64,000 nucleotides of DNA from Ramlibacter paludis (GTDB lineage Bacteria > Pseudomonadota > Gammaproteobacteria > Burkholderiales > Burkholderiaceae_C), in contig NZ_JAKLTM010000003.1 in the NCBI RefSeq assembly GCF_022012305.1, positions 372,001-436,000 on the forward strand. Reading direction: 5' to 3'. Shown here piece after piece: positions 34,685 to 50,286 of this stretch. Positions within the stretch are counted from its first letter, which is position 1; every line of letters starts with the position of its first letter. Made by a program: the position numbers and the translations under genes. The notes below the pieces were generated by a model that had not been told where the DNA came from, did not search any database, and worked only from the letters and a program-made list of their open reading frames with translations.

Positions 34685-34854
34685 TTGGACTGTGTAGGCG
34701 CACTGTATGACTGTCTATCTAGACCGTCAAGAGCTACCTGAGCAGTGTGTCAACGCAGCAACAAGAGTTCCTGCAAAATCAAGCCTCTTCACTGTCCAAG
34801 CTACTGTCTAATGCCTGTCCTACCAAATTGGACACTGTCTAACTAATTGTCCAA
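34685..34854. repeat. cluster of ACTGTCTA/TGTCCAA motifs between divergent genes
   Basis: ACTGTCTA occurs at 34710, 34803 and 34834. The last two copies extend to ACTGTCTAA and start 31 bases apart, near three helical turns. Related ACTGTGTA (34689), ACTGTATG (34702) and ACTGTCCAAG (34791) also occur. TTGGACA (34828-34834) faces TGTCCAA (34848-34854) across 13 bases; further TTGGAC is at 34685 and TGTCCAA at 34793. The AT-richer composition contrasts with neighbours. These look like operators for the MerR-type protein. Confidence 0.6.
34702..34730 (-). promoter_or_regulatory. putative sigma-70 promoter of the MerR-type regulator
   Basis: On the minus strand TTGACG (34730-34725) and TACAGT (34707-34702) are spaced 17 bases apart. 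One ACTGTCTA-type motif falls inside the spacer, where MerR proteins usually bind. The expected start of transcription is about 25 bases before the TTG start. Confidence 0.5.
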
Positions 34855-34914
34855 GCCGAGCTAGGGTTATGCTCGGCGAAGGCGGCCTGCTGTTGGGCCA
34901 AGAAGAACGAGCAC

Positions 34915-35652
34915 ATGCGAAGTCGTTGGAGCGCCTTGCTGGCGGCCGCGGTCCTGGTGGGCTGCGGAGGTGGTGCCGATGGCGAGGCCGCCGATCCGGC
35001 AGCGGAAGCGCGCGGCTCCTGGGCCGGCAGCACCGGTTCGAATCGCTCCATCGCGGGCCTCGTCCTGGCCGACGGCTCCTATGCGGTCTTCTACTCCTCC
35101 CCCGGCTATCCCACGGTCCTGGGCGGCGCCGTCCTCGGCAGCGGCACGGCCAGCGGCGGCGCGCTTGCTTCCGCGGGCGCCCTGCACCTGAACCTGGAGG
35201 GATTGGGTGTGCTGGCCGCGTCGGTCACCGGAACCATCGTTCCGCGCGAAACCTTCGCCGGGACCATCCTGTCGACCGGGATCCCTCCCGTGACCTTCAG
35301 CTCGACCTACGATGCCGGTTTCGCGCAGCCGGCGCGTTTGGCCACGATCGTCGGGCGCTACACCGGCCTGCTGGGCAGCGCCAGCGGCAAGTTGGCCGCC
35401 GCCTGGACAGTGGACACCTCCGGCCAGTTCAGCCTCTCCACCTCCGGCTGCACGGCCACGGGCCAGCTGCTGCCGCGCGCCGACGGCAACGTCTTCGACG
35501 CCGCCATCGTGTTCGGCGCGGCGCCCTGCCCGCTGGCCGGCCAGTCGGTGCGCGGGCTGGCCGTGCTGCGCGGCGCGGACGGCCGCTTCTTCCTGGCGGC
35601 GCCGAACGGCAGCCGGAGCGACGCCGCCCTGCTCTCGGGCACCAGGAGCTGA
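34915..35652 (+). CDS. putative lipoprotein
   Basis: The 245-residue protein has a signal peptide with lipobox LVGC (Cys17) followed by a GGGADG linker. The mature part is beta-rich and Gly/Ser-rich, with repeated glycine turns (GTASGGALASAGALHL, GLLGSASGKLAA). I do not recognise a family. It is divergent from the MerR-type regulator and shares its repeat-rich control region, so it may be a regulatory target. The ATG at 34915 has only a weak GAAGA site. Confidence 0.72.
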   Translation: MRSRWSALLAAAVLVGCGGGADGEAADPAAEARGSWAGSTGSNRSIAGLVLADGSYAVFYSSPGYPTVLGGAVLGSGTASGGALASAGALHLNLEGLGVLAASVTGTIVPRETFAGTILSTGIPPVTFSSTYDAGFAQPARLATIVGRYTGLLGSASGKLAAAWTVDTSGQFSLSTSGCTATGQLLPRADGNVFDAAIVFGAAPCPLAGQSVRGLAVLRGADGRFFLAAPNGSRSDAALLSGTRS

Positions 35653-35707
35653 TCGGGCGCCGGCAACGAGGGTCTTGGGGCGCGGGCGGCTTCGCCCGGC
35701 GCGAGGT

Positions 35708-36424
35708 CTAGCGAAGAACCGGCGCGATCTGCCCGATCAGCCGCGACAGGGCGCGCGGCCGGGGATTGGCCACCGAAATGGGACCGCCGGGGTCCGCCGG
35801 CAGGTCGGTCACTTCCCCCTGCTTGTCGATCAGGCCCTCCACGCGCAGGGCGTCCCCCACCTCCAGCGTGTAGCCTTGCGGCATGAAGTTGGAGAAGGTC
35901 TTGTAGACCAGGATGTACTGCCTGTCCTTCTCGACGGGGTACTTCGTCACCGCAATGCCGTCCTGGAGGGCGTCCTGCACATAGAAGTTCCCCCAGGCGC
36001 GGAGGTCGGCTCCCGCTTCGATCACTCCGATGCTGATGGGAAAGCCGTAGCCTCGGAGGTACTTGCCCGTCAAGACGGTGGACGTCACGGTGACCGACTC
36101 GGAACGCAGGGCGGTGACCACGTAGGCGTCGTAGGAGAAGTCGTAGATGCCGGACTGGGAGTTTTCATCGAGCAGTCCGGCGATCAAGGTGGTGCTGCCG
36201 GCCGCGGGCTGCGGATCGCCGGAGGCCATCGCCGCGCCCCGGGGCGAGGCAGCCGTTTGCGCGGTGGCCAGCGTGAAGAGCGTCTGCAGCGCCGGGGCGG
36301 GACTCGGCGCGTCGACGGGTGCGGTGCCCGAGGAGGAGGACGGGTCGGCGCCACCGCCGCCGCAGGCCGCCAGCGCAAAAGTCATGACGATGGCTGCGGC
36401 TGCCGCGAGTGCTCGGGTGTTCAT
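35708..36424 (-). CDS. putative lipoprotein
   Basis: The 238-residue protein has a signal peptide with lipobox ALAAC (Cys21) and a GGGG linker. A Ser/Pro/Ala-rich segment runs to about 80. The mature domain (GIYDFSYDAYVVTALRSESVTVTSTVLTGKY, VEGLIDKQGEVTDLP) looks like an OB/beta-barrel DUF5666-type exported domain, but this is only a resemblance. It is monocistronic, convergent with the lipoprotein at 34915. Confidence 0.7.
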   Translation of the reverse strand: MNTRALAAAAAIVMTFALAACGGGGADPSSSSGTAPVDAPSPAPALQTLFTLATAQTAASPRGAAMASGDPQPAAGSTTLIAGLLDENSQSGIYDFSYDAYVVTALRSESVTVTSTVLTGKYLRGYGFPISIGVIEAGADLRAWGNFYVQDALQDGIAVTKYPVEKDRQYILVYKTFSNFMPQGYTLEVGDALRVEGLIDKQGEVTDLPADPGGPISVANPRPRALSRLIGQIAPVLR

Positions 36425-36460
36425 GCGATCCCCCTGTCAGGAGCTGACATTCTCGCGCCA

Positions 36461-36489
36461 AAAAGCAAAAAACCCGCCTGTGGCGGGTT
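36461..36489 (-). terminator. rho-independent terminator after tRNA-Ser
   Basis: The stem AACCCGCC/GGCGGGTT (36471-36478 with 36482-36489) has a 3-base loop and on the minus strand runs into TTTTTTGCTTTT. It lies 13 bases beyond the tRNA 3' end. Confidence 0.9.
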
Positions 36490-36501
36490 CCCTGCATCTG
36501 C

Positions 36502-36592
36502 TGGCGGAGAGGGCGGGATTCGAACCCGCGGAGGGCTATTAACCCTCACACGCTTTCCAGGCGTGCGACTTAAACCGCTCATCCACCTCTCC
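36502..36592 (-). tRNA. tRNA-Ser with GGA anticodon
   Basis: The 91-nt gene (5' end at 36592, encoded CCA at 36504-36502) forms a 7-bp acceptor stem GGAGAGG/CCTCTCC. It has the long class II variable arm (GAGGGTTAATAGCCCTC), the GGTTCGAATCC T-loop and an anticodon loop CTGGAAA, giving anticodon GGA (decodes UCC/UCU). Confidence 0.97.
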
Positions 36593-36604
36593 AGCAAGCC
36601 CGCC

Positions 36605-36610
36605 ATTGTA
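36605..36610 (-). promoter_or_regulatory. putative -10 box of the tRNA-Ser promoter
   Basis: TACAAT on the minus strand (36610-36605) lies 12 bases before the tRNA 5' end. It matches the -10 consensus at 5 of 6 bases. The -35 is weak and would fall near the end of the upstream kinase gene. Confidence 0.45.
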
Positions 36611-36633
36611 GCAGCGCCGCAAGCGCCTTCCGC

Positions 36634-38709
36634 TCAGGCCGTCACGGCCTGGCGTCTTGCCTCGGCCGGATCGGCCAGCATGGACAGCAGCAGGTTCACG
36701 TCGGCCGGCTTGGTCATGTGGAAGTCGAAGCCCGCCTGGGCCGAGCGGTTGCGGCTTTCGGCCTCGCCGTAGCCGGTCAGCGCGATCAAAAGCGCGTCAC
36801 GCGACTCGTCCTGGTTGCGCAGGCCGTGCGCGACTTCGAAGCCGTTCATGCCCGGCAACCCGATGTCGAGCAGCACCACGTCGGGCCGGAACTCGCGCGC
36901 CATGGCCAGGGCCGCCTGGCCTTCGTGGGCGATCTTCACCTCGAAGCCTTCCATTTCCAGCAGCGTCATCAGCGTCTCGGCGGAAGCGGCCAGGTCGTCG
37001 ACCACCAGGATGCGCGAGGCCGCATGCTTCTGCGGCGCGACGCGGGCGGGGGCCGCCGGAGCCGGCACCGCCCTGCCCGGGACGCCGATGCGCGCGGGCA
37101 GGCAAACCGTCACCTCCGCGCCCTTGCCCAGCCCTTCGCTCGTGGCAAAGACATGGCCGCCGTGCAGCTCGATCAGGTGCTTCACCAGCGTCAGGCCGAT
37201 GCCCAGGCCGCCCTGGGAGCGGTCCAGCGACTGGTCGGCCTGCGCGAACAGGTCGAACATGTGGGGCAGGAATTCGGGCGCGATGCCGGCGCCCTGGTCC
37301 TTGACCGACACCTGCAGTTCCCCGTCGTTGAACTTCGCCTCCAGCGTGATGCGGCTGCGCTCGGGCGAGAACTTGCAGGCGTTGTTGATCAGGTTGGACA
37401 GAACCTGCGACAGGCGCAGCTGGTCGCCGTCGAGCTCGATCTCCTCCTTGGGCAGCACCACGTCCAGCACCTGCTCGCGCGCGCCCAGGCGCGGCGCGCT
37501 CGATTCCACCGACAGTTCGACCAGGGTGGCCAGGCTCAGCCGCTCCGGCTTCACCGTGACCTTGCCCTGCACGATGCGCGAGACATCCAGCAGGTCGTCG
37601 ATCAGCCGTCCCATCTGGTCGGCCTGGCGGCCGATGACGTCGCGCGCCCAGGCCAGCTTGGGCGGCAGTTCCTCGGCCGCGGTCAGGATGTGGACGGCAT
37701 TGCGGATGGGCGCGAGCGGGTTGCGCAGCTCGTGGGCCAGCATGGCCAGGAATTCGTTCTTGCGCCGGTCGGCGTCCTGCACCGCGGAGTACAGGCGGGC
37801 GTTCTCGATGGCGATCGAGGCGCGGCTGGCGAACTCGCGGATCAGCGCGATGCGGGTGGAGTCGAAGAAGCTCTCGTCGCCCAGCAGCGCGAGCGCCCCG
37901 CGGATCTCGTCGCCGGCCAGCAGCGGGCAGATGGCAGCCGCGCGCCGGTCTTCGCGCCGCAGCAGGCGGAACTGCTTGTTGCGGATCACCTCGTCGGCCG
38001 CCTGCCGCAGGTCCAGCGTGAACACCTCGGCGTCGTCGGCGCGCGGCGGCGGATGCATTTCCAGGCGGCGCACGCCGCCCTCCGCATCGGGAATACCCAG
38101 GATCGCGCGTTCGGCCAGCACCGGGACGCACTGGTCCAGGATGGCCGCGATGGTGTCGTCGAGATTCAGGGAGCGCGACAGGACCTGGCTCGCCTGCGCC
38201 AGGTAGTCCGCGCGCTGGATCGCGTCTTCCGCCGCCGTGCGTGCCGCTTCCGAGCGCGCCAGTTCCTCGCGCTGCTGCGCCTGCTTCTGCAGCTGGCGGT
38301 TCATGCGGAACAGCTCGACGAAGACCCGCACCTTGGAGCGGAGCACCTCCGGCACCACGGGCGACGGGATGTAGTCGACCGCGCCCAGCGCATAACCGCG
38401 GCGCGCCTGCAATTCGTCGACGTAGGCCGTGATGAAGACGATCGGCGTCTGGGCGGACTTCTTGTACTGCCGGATCAGGCTGGCCGTCTCCAGCCCGTCG
38501 ATGTCGGGCATGTTGACGTCCAGCAGGATGACGGCGAACTCCATCTCCAGGATGTACTTCAGCGCCTCCTGGCCGGACCGCGCGCTGACGATGTTCTGGC
38601 CCAGCTCCTCCAGGATGGTGGTGAAGACGACATGCTTCTCCGGCAGGTCGTCCACCACCAGGATGTTGACCTTTTCGGGGGCCTCCGCCGCGGGCGCAGC
38701 ACTCGTCAC
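36634..38709 (-). CDS. hybrid histidine kinase REC-GAF-HisKA-HATPase-REC
   Basis: The 691-residue soluble protein has an N-terminal receiver (phospho-Asp64 in ILLDVNMPDIDG), a GAF-like part (about 170-320), and HisKA with the phospho-histidine in EFLAMLAHELRNPLAP. HATPase follows (NLINNACKFSPE, DQGAGIAPEF, QGGLGIGLTLVK), then a C-terminal receiver with Asp in VVLLDIGLPGMNG. With a receiver at each end it can take phosphate from one kinase and pass it on. It starts 9 bases after the poly-HAMP kinase stop, so the two form one operon and probably one phosphorelay. No membrane segment is seen. Confidence 0.92.
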   Translation of the reverse strand: MTSAAPAAEAPEKVNILVVDDLPEKHVVFTTILEELGQNIVSARSGQEALKYILEMEFAVILLDVNMPDIDGLETASLIRQYKKSAQTPIVFITAYVDELQARRGYALGAVDYIPSPVVPEVLRSKVRVFVELFRMNRQLQKQAQQREELARSEAARTAAEDAIQRADYLAQASQVLSRSLNLDDTIAAILDQCVPVLAERAILGIPDAEGGVRRLEMHPPPRADDAEVFTLDLRQAADEVIRNKQFRLLRREDRRAAAICPLLAGDEIRGALALLGDESFFDSTRIALIREFASRASIAIENARLYSAVQDADRRKNEFLAMLAHELRNPLAPIRNAVHILTAAEELPPKLAWARDVIGRQADQMGRLIDDLLDVSRIVQGKVTVKPERLSLATLVELSVESSAPRLGAREQVLDVVLPKEEIELDGDQLRLSQVLSNLINNACKFSPERSRITLEAKFNDGELQVSVKDQGAGIAPEFLPHMFDLFAQADQSLDRSQGGLGIGLTLVKHLIELHGGHVFATSEGLGKGAEVTVCLPARIGVPGRAVPAPAAPARVAPQKHAASRILVVDDLAASAETLMTLLEMEGFEVKIAHEGQAALAMAREFRPDVVLLDIGLPGMNGFEVAHGLRNQDESRDALLIALTGYGEAESRNRSAQAGFDFHMTKPADVNLLLSMLADPAEARRQAVTA

Positions 38710-38718
38710 CGGTTCTCC

Positions 38719-45330
<6,612 letters not shown>

Positions 45331-45353
45331 GTCACTACCCCCGATGTAAGCAA

Positions 45354-45409
45354 CTGTTGGCAGACCAACAGAGAGGAGGGAGGGTAGCGGACAACGCTTA
45401 GCGCGACAA
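45354..45409 (-). promoter_or_regulatory. putative promoter and leader hairpin of the poly-HAMP kinase
   Basis: On the minus strand TTGTCG (45409-45404) and TACCCT (45386-45381) are 17 bases apart. A perfect 7-bp hairpin, CTGTTGG/CCAACAG (45354-45360 with 45365-45371, loop 4), follows in the predicted leader 24 bases before the ATG. Nearby TGTAG/CTACA arms at 45457-45474 flank a GAGCTC core. Confidence 0.42.
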
Positions 45410-45544
45410 CACGACGGCGCCCGCGAATGGGCCGCAGAGCCAGCACTGGCGCGGGCTGTAGGAGCTCGACTACATGAAAAGGACGCGCAAGCCTACAGGG
45501 TCGCGGCACCGCCGCAACGCGCGCGCGCGGGGGGCGCACCGACG

Positions 45545-45570
45545 AAAAAAAGCCGCCCGCAGGCGGCTTT
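45545..45570 (-). terminator. rho-independent terminator after the ABC binding-protein gene
   Basis: A 9-bp stem AAAGCCGCC/GGCGGCTTT (45549-45557 with 45562-45570, loop CGCA), followed on the minus strand by a T-run, lies 30 bases beyond the stop of the upstream gene. Confidence 0.9.
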
Positions 45571-45599
45571 CCCGATACAGGTGCTTACCCTGAACCAGC

Positions 45600-46727
45600 T
45601 TACATCGGTTCCTTCTTGCCGGACGCGTACGTGTACAGCGTCGTCGCGGCGTTCTTCATCTCGCCGTTCGGCTCGAAGGCGATGTTGGCGGTGACGCCCT
45701 TGTAGTTGGTCTTGGCCAGTTCCTTGGTGTAGACCTTCGGATCCCACGAACCGGCACGCTTCATGGCGTCGACCAGCACGAAGGTGGCGTCGTAGGTGTA
45801 CGGGCTGTAGACCTGGAACTGGTTCGGGTACTTCTTGTCGTACTTGGCCTTCCAGGCGGTGCCGCCGGGCATCTTGGCCAGCGACGCTCCGCCTTCGGCG
45901 CAGATCACGTTGCCCAGCGTCTTGGCGCCGGCAGCCAGCTTGATGATCTCGCTGGTGCAGATGCCGTCGCCGCCGAAGTACTTGACCTTGTCCATGCCCA
46001 GCTGCTCCATCTGGCGCAGCATCGGGCCGGCTTGCGGGTCCATGCCGCCGTAGAACACGGCATCGGGGTTCTTGGCCTTGATGGCGGTCAGGATCGCCAT
46101 GAAGTCGGTGGCCTTGTCGTTGGTGAACTGCTCGTCGACGACGGTCATGCCCTTGGACACGGCGGTCTTCTTGAACACTTCGGCGACGCCCTGGCCGTAG
46201 GCGGTGCGGTCGTCGATGATGGCGACCTTCTTCAGCTTCAGCTTGTCGGCGGCGTACAGGGCCAGCGCAGCGCCCAGGGCGTTGTCGTTGGCGATGATGC
46301 GGTACGTCGTCTTGTAGCCGGGCTTGGTCAGGGCCGGGTTGGTGGCCGCGCCGGTGACGTGGGGGATGCCGCAGTCGTTGTAGACCTTGGAAGCGGGAAT
46401 CGTCGTGCCGGAGTTCAGGTGGCCGACCACGCCGGCGACCTTGGCGTCGCACAGCTTCTGGGCGGCGGCCGTGCCCTGCTTCGGGTCGGCGGCGTCGTCT
46501 TCGGCCTGGATCTCGAACTTGACCTTCTTGCCGCCGATGGTGACACCCTGGGCGTTCAGGTCCTCGATGGCCATGCGGACGCCGTTTTCGTTGTCCTTGC
46601 CATAGTGCGCCTGCGCGCCCGACAGCGGGGCGACGTGACCGATCTTGACCACCGTTTCCTGCGCCATGGCCACGCCACAGGCGGCGGCAATGGCAGCAAC
46701 GGCCGTCAGTCTCAGGTTGAATTTCAT
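45600..46727 (-). CDS. branched-chain amino acid ABC transporter substrate-binding protein (LivK/BraC-like)
   Basis: The 375-residue periplasmic protein has a signal peptide (cleavage after AMAQ, about residue 23) and the type I solute-binding fold (VKIGHVAPLSGAQAHYG, LCDAKVAGVVGHLNSGTTIPAS, AFYGG-type YGGMDPQAGPMLRQ). It binds amino acids or related ligands for a LivHMGF-type permease. No permease or ATPase gene is next to it, so it is an orphan binding protein with its own terminator. A strong GGAGGA precedes the ATG. The ligand cannot be read from the sequence. Confidence 0.92.
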   Translation of the reverse strand: MKFNLRLTAVAAIAAACGVAMAQETVVKIGHVAPLSGAQAHYGKDNENGVRMAIEDLNAQGVTIGGKKVKFEIQAEDDAADPKQGTAAAQKLCDAKVAGVVGHLNSGTTIPASKVYNDCGIPHVTGAATNPALTKPGYKTTYRIIANDNALGAALALYAADKLKLKKVAIIDDRTAYGQGVAEVFKKTAVSKGMTVVDEQFTNDKATDFMAILTAIKAKNPDAVFYGGMDPQAGPMLRQMEQLGMDKVKYFGGDGICTSEIIKLAAGAKTLGNVICAEGGASLAKMPGGTAWKAKYDKKYPNQFQVYSPYTYDATFVLVDAMKRAGSWDPKVYTKELAKTNYKGVTANIAFEPNGEMKNAATTLYTYASGKKEPM

Positions 46728-46879
46728 AAATCCTCCAGGGTTGGGAAAAGTTGAGATCGTTTTATGTGCTCAACGGGGCTGGAACATATCGCAATTTCCG
46801 GGCCCGAACCATAGGGAAAGGTTCTAGGGATTGACCCTCGGACCGCGTTGCACCGCGACCCGCACACAACGCGCGGCGC

Positions 46880-47179
46880 TCACTGGCGTTGACGCGCCTG
46901 CATCTCTTCGGCGACAGCGTCGGCCACGACCTGGCGCACAACGCCTTCGAGCCGTTCGCGCAGCAGCGCCGCGAGGTCTTCGCTGTGCTCCAGGATCACG
47001 GTGGCCATCGCCTCGCGCAGCTTGCGGTCCAGCGACAGGTCGACGCGCTGCAGCACGCGCTGCGCGATCTGGTCGGCCGAGGGGGCGGGGCCGGAGGCCG
47101 GCGCGAGCGGCGCCGGTCCGGTCTGCACGACCTCGGTGAGCGTGGGCACGAAACGGGGCGGCGTGCGTTGCGTGGCCAT
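46880..47179 (-). CDS. hypothetical protein after holC
   Basis: The 99-residue protein has a Pro/Ala-rich first 35 residues and then a helical domain with alternating charged and hydrophobic residues (SADQIAQRVLQRVDLSLDRKLREAMATVILEHSEDLAALLRERLEGVV). This looks like a short coiled coil as in the DUF2486-type proteins found after holC in Burkholderiales. I cannot name its function. The ATG shares one base with the holC stop, so it is translationally coupled to holC. Confidence 0.72.
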   Translation of the reverse strand: MATQRTPPRFVPTLTEVVQTGPAPLAPASGPAPSADQIAQRVLQRVDLSLDRKLREAMATVILEHSEDLAALLRERLEGVVRQVVADAVAEEMQARQRQ

Positions 47180-47616
47180 CAGCGTGCTTCCTTGCTCGCG
47201 ACGTCGTGCCGCTTGATCGCATACCCGCGCGTCGCATAGTGCTTCCAGCGGTCGCGCGCGCGCAGCCGGTCGGCCTCGTCCTGCGACACCAGTTCGTTCA
47301 GGCGCTGGAAGCGCTCGAAGCCTTCGGGCACCGGGCCGCCCAGGTTGACGAGGACTTCCTGGTGCGGCGCGCCCCGCGGCGCCGCGGTCAGCACCACCGG
47401 GGACGCCGCCAGCACCCGCGGGTCGGCACCTTCGGCCTGGCAATGCGGGATGAAGTCCACCTGCGAGAAGGTCCAGAGGTCAGCGTCCAGGGTCCGCAGC
47501 GTGTCGGGGTCGCCGGTGACGACGACCCGCGAGCCCGCGCCCACGGCCCGCCGCACCAGGCGGCAGGCATAGCCCACGGAATCCGGCACGTTGAAGTGGA
47601 AGGTGACCTCGGTCAT
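47179..47616 (-). CDS. holC: DNA polymerase III chi subunit
   Basis: The 145-residue subunit has the opening TEVTFHFNVPDSVGYACRLVRRAVGAG and the GEEP-like middle of HolC. Chi links the clamp loader (via psi) to single-stranded-DNA-binding protein. It directly follows pepA (no gap), the usual pepA-holC pairing in proteobacteria. Confidence 0.92.
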   Translation of the reverse strand: MTEVTFHFNVPDSVGYACRLVRRAVGAGSRVVVTGDPDTLRTLDADLWTFSQVDFIPHCQAEGADPRVLAASPVVLTAAPRGAPHQEVLVNLGGPVPEGFERFQRLNELVSQDEADRLRARDRWKHYATRGYAIKRHDVASKEAR

Positions 47617-49107
47617 TCAGGCCGCGGCCTTGCTGCGCGCCGCCTTGCCCTGGCCCTTGGTGACCGCGCCGCCTTCCTGCGCGAGCAGGAATTCCAGCAG
47701 CAGGCCGACCGGGCGGCCGGTGGATCCCTTGCCCGCGCCGCTCTTCCAGGCGGTGCCGGCGATGTCCAGGTGGGCCCAGGGATAGTTGGGCGTGAAGCGT
47801 TGCAGGAACTTGGCCGCCACCACGGCGCCGGCGGCGCGGCCGGCCACGTTGGCGACGTCGGCGAAGTTGGTCTTCAGGCCCTCGGAATACTCGTCGTCCA
47901 GCGGCATGCGCCACACGGGGTCGAGCGCCGCGTCGCCGGCGGCCTGCAGCTGGCCGGCCAGGGCGTCGTCGCTGGCGAACAGGCCGCTGCGCACGCCGCC
48001 CAGCGCGATCACGCAGGCGCCGGTGAGCGTGGCGATGTCGACCACGGCCTTGGGCTTGAAGCGCTCCGCATAGGTCAGCGCGTCGCACAGGATCAGGCGG
48101 CCTTCGGCGTCGGTGTTCAGCACCTCGATGGTCTGGCCGCTCATGCTGGTGAGGATGTCGCCCGGCTTGTAGGAGCTGCCATCGAGCATGTTCTCGCAGC
48201 TGGGGATGATGCCGACCACGTTGACCTTGGGCTTGAGCTCGCCCAGCGCGCGGAAGGTGCCCAGCACGCTGGCCGCGCCGCCCATGTCGAACTTCATTTC
48301 GTCCATGTCGGCCGACGGCTTGATGGAGACGCCGCCGCTGTCGAACGTGATGCCCTTGCCCACCAGCACCACCGGCGCGTCGCCCTTGGCGCCGCCTTCG
48401 TGGCGCAGCACGATGAAGCGCAGCGGCTCGGACGAGCCCTTGGCCACGCCCATGAAGGAGCCCATGCCCAGCTTCTCGACTTCCTTCGGGCCCATCACTT
48501 CGACCTTGAAGCCGTGGTTCTTGGCCAGCTTCTTCGCTTCCTCGCCCAGGCGGGTGGGCGTGGCGTAGTTGGGCGGCAGGTTGCCCAGTTCGCGGGCGAA
48601 TTCGATGCCGGTGGCGGCCGCCTTGGCGCGGCCGAAGGCCTGGCGCCCGGCGCCCGCGTCGGCCACGCCGACCACGACCTTCTTCAGCTCGCGGCCTTCC
48701 GGCTTGGACTTGGTGGTGACGTAGACGTAGCTGCTCTCGGCGGTGGCGCAGACCGCGGCGCGCACGGCTTCGTCGCCGCTGCCCGCGGGCAGCAGGATGG
48801 TCAGCTTCTTGGCCGCGGAGGCGCGCAGCACGCCGGCGGCAGCCGCCACGGCGGCCTGGATCTTCTTGCCCGAACCGTCGCCGGCGCCTGCCAGCAGCAC
48901 GCGCGGCGCGGCGATGCCCTCGCAGCGGTAGGCCTGCAGCAGCTTGCCCGCCTTGGGCTCGAGGTCGCGCGCGGCCAACGCCGAGGTCACCAGTTTCGAC
49001 ACGGCATCCTTGCCGGCCTTGAAACCTTCGGTCACCAGCACCAGCAGCACGTCCGATTTCTCGGCGGCTGCTCCGGCCGCATCCAGGGTCTTGAGTTCGA
49101 AGTCCAT
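47617..49107 (-). CDS. pepA: leucyl aminopeptidase
   Basis: The 496-residue M17 aminopeptidase has the metal-binding motif VGKGITFDSGGVSIK, DMGGAASV and the signature NTDAEGRLIL. It removes N-terminal residues and, in E. coli, PepA also binds DNA. It is divergent from lptF by 51 bases. Confidence 0.95.
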   Translation of the reverse strand: MDFELKTLDAAGAAAEKSDVLLVLVTEGFKAGKDAVSKLVTSALAARDLEPKAGKLLQAYRCEGIAAPRVLLAGAGDGSGKKIQAAVAAAAGVLRASAAKKLTILLPAGSGDEAVRAAVCATAESSYVYVTTKSKPEGRELKKVVVGVADAGAGRQAFGRAKAAATGIEFARELGNLPPNYATPTRLGEEAKKLAKNHGFKVEVMGPKEVEKLGMGSFMGVAKGSSEPLRFIVLRHEGGAKGDAPVVLVGKGITFDSGGVSIKPSADMDEMKFDMGGAASVLGTFRALGELKPKVNVVGIIPSCENMLDGSSYKPGDILTSMSGQTIEVLNTDAEGRLILCDALTYAERFKPKAVVDIATLTGACVIALGGVRSGLFASDDALAGQLQAAGDAALDPVWRMPLDDEYSEGLKTNFADVANVAGRAAGAVVAAKFLQRFTPNYPWAHLDIAGTAWKSGAGKGSTGRPVGLLLEFLLAQEGGAVTKGQGKAARSKAAA

Positions 49108-49158
49108 AATTCCCGTTTTGTCCCGTTGTTGTATCCGCGCATGCCGCGCTGGCCGCCG

Positions 49159-50286
49159 ATGTTATTCCATTCAACCGTACGCAAGGAACTGGCCCGCAGT
49201 TTCGGTGCCTCCCTGGTGGTCCTGGTCACCATCGTGATGACCATGACGCTGATCCGCACGCTGAGCCTGGCCAGCCGCGGCAGCGTCAACCCCGAGGAAG
49301 TGATGATGGTCATGGGCTACACGGTGCTCGGCTACCTGCCGACCATCCTGACCCTGTCGCTGTTCATCGCGATCGTCGGAACGCTCTCGCGCATGTACCG
49401 CGACAGCGAGATGGTCATCTGGTTTTCCGCGGGCCGCGGCCTGTCGTCGCTGGTCAAGCCCCTGTTCGGCTTTGCCTGGCCGATCCTGCTGGTCGTCGCC
49501 CTGCTGTCGCTGGTGATCTGGCCCTGGGCGAACCAGCAGACGCAGGTGCTGAAGGACCGCTACGGCAAGCGCGGCGACCTCGAGCGCGTCGCGCCCGGCC
49601 AGTTCCAGGAGTCGGCCAGCGGCCGCCGCGTGTTCTTCCTGGACAAGGACACGCCGGACAACAAGTCGGGCCGCAACATCTTCATCAGCAGCATAGAGCG
49701 CGACCGCGAGACGGTGACCTCGGCGCGCAGCGGCCACGTGGAGACCATCGGCGACAGCCAGTTCCTGCTGCTGCAGAACGGCCAGCGGCTGGAGAACTCG
49801 CTCAAGGGCGAAGGCATGCGCATCAGCGAATTCGAGGAGCACGGCAGCCGCGTGGCCGGCACCACGCTGACCGGCCTGGACGAAAGCCCGGCGCGCGCCC
49901 GCTCCACCCTCACCCTGCTGCGCGAACGCACGCCGGTGAACCGCGGCGAGCTGGCCTGGCGCCTTGGGCTGGCCCTGGCCGCCTGCAACTTCGTGCTGCT
50001 GGCCATCACGGTGTCGAGCGTGAACCCGCGTGTCGGGCGCAGCGGCAACCTGGTGTTCGCGCTGTTCGCGTTCGTCGTCTACGTCAACCTCCTGAACATG
50101 GGCCAGAGCTGGATCGCGCGCGGCCGCGTGGGCCTGGTGCCCTTCCTGCTGCTGCTGCATGGCGGCGCCTTCGTGCTGGCCGCCTTCTGGCTGGGCAAGC
50201 AGCACAACAACTGGTCGCTGGTGCCGCTGCTGCGCAGGTGGCGGGAAGCGCGGGAAGCGCGCGAAGCCCGCGGGGCGCAGGCATGA
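49159..50286 (+). CDS. lptF: LPS export permease LptF
   Basis: The 375-residue inner-membrane protein has three N-terminal helices (about 12-34, 52-75, 97-119), a periplasmic beta-jellyroll (about 130-265) and three C-terminal helices. With LptG and LptB it extracts LPS from the inner membrane. The ATG at 49159 gives the typical MLFHSTVRKELARSF start; an upstream ATG at 49141 would add six residues. It overlaps lptG by 4 bases. Confidence 0.92.
   Translation: MLFHSTVRKELARSFGASLVVLVTIVMTMTLIRTLSLASRGSVNPEEVMMVMGYTVLGYLPTILTLSLFIAIVGTLSRMYRDSEMVIWFSAGRGLSSLVKPLFGFAWPILLVVALLSLVIWPWANQQTQVLKDRYGKRGDLERVAPGQFQESASGRRVFFLDKDTPDNKSGRNIFISSIERDRETVTSARSGHVETIGDSQFLLLQNGQRLENSLKGEGMRISEFEEHGSRVAGTTLTGLDESPARARSTLTLLRERTPVNRGELAWRLGLALAACNFVLLAITVSSVNPRVGRSGNLVFALFAFVVYVNLLNMGQSWIARGRVGLVPFLLLLHGGAFVLAAFWLGKQHNNWSLVPLLRRWREAREAREARGAQA

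Noticed and set aside
36502..36592. Possible integration site at tRNA-Ser
   Set aside because: No integrase gene or direct copy of the tRNA 3' end is seen on either side in this window.
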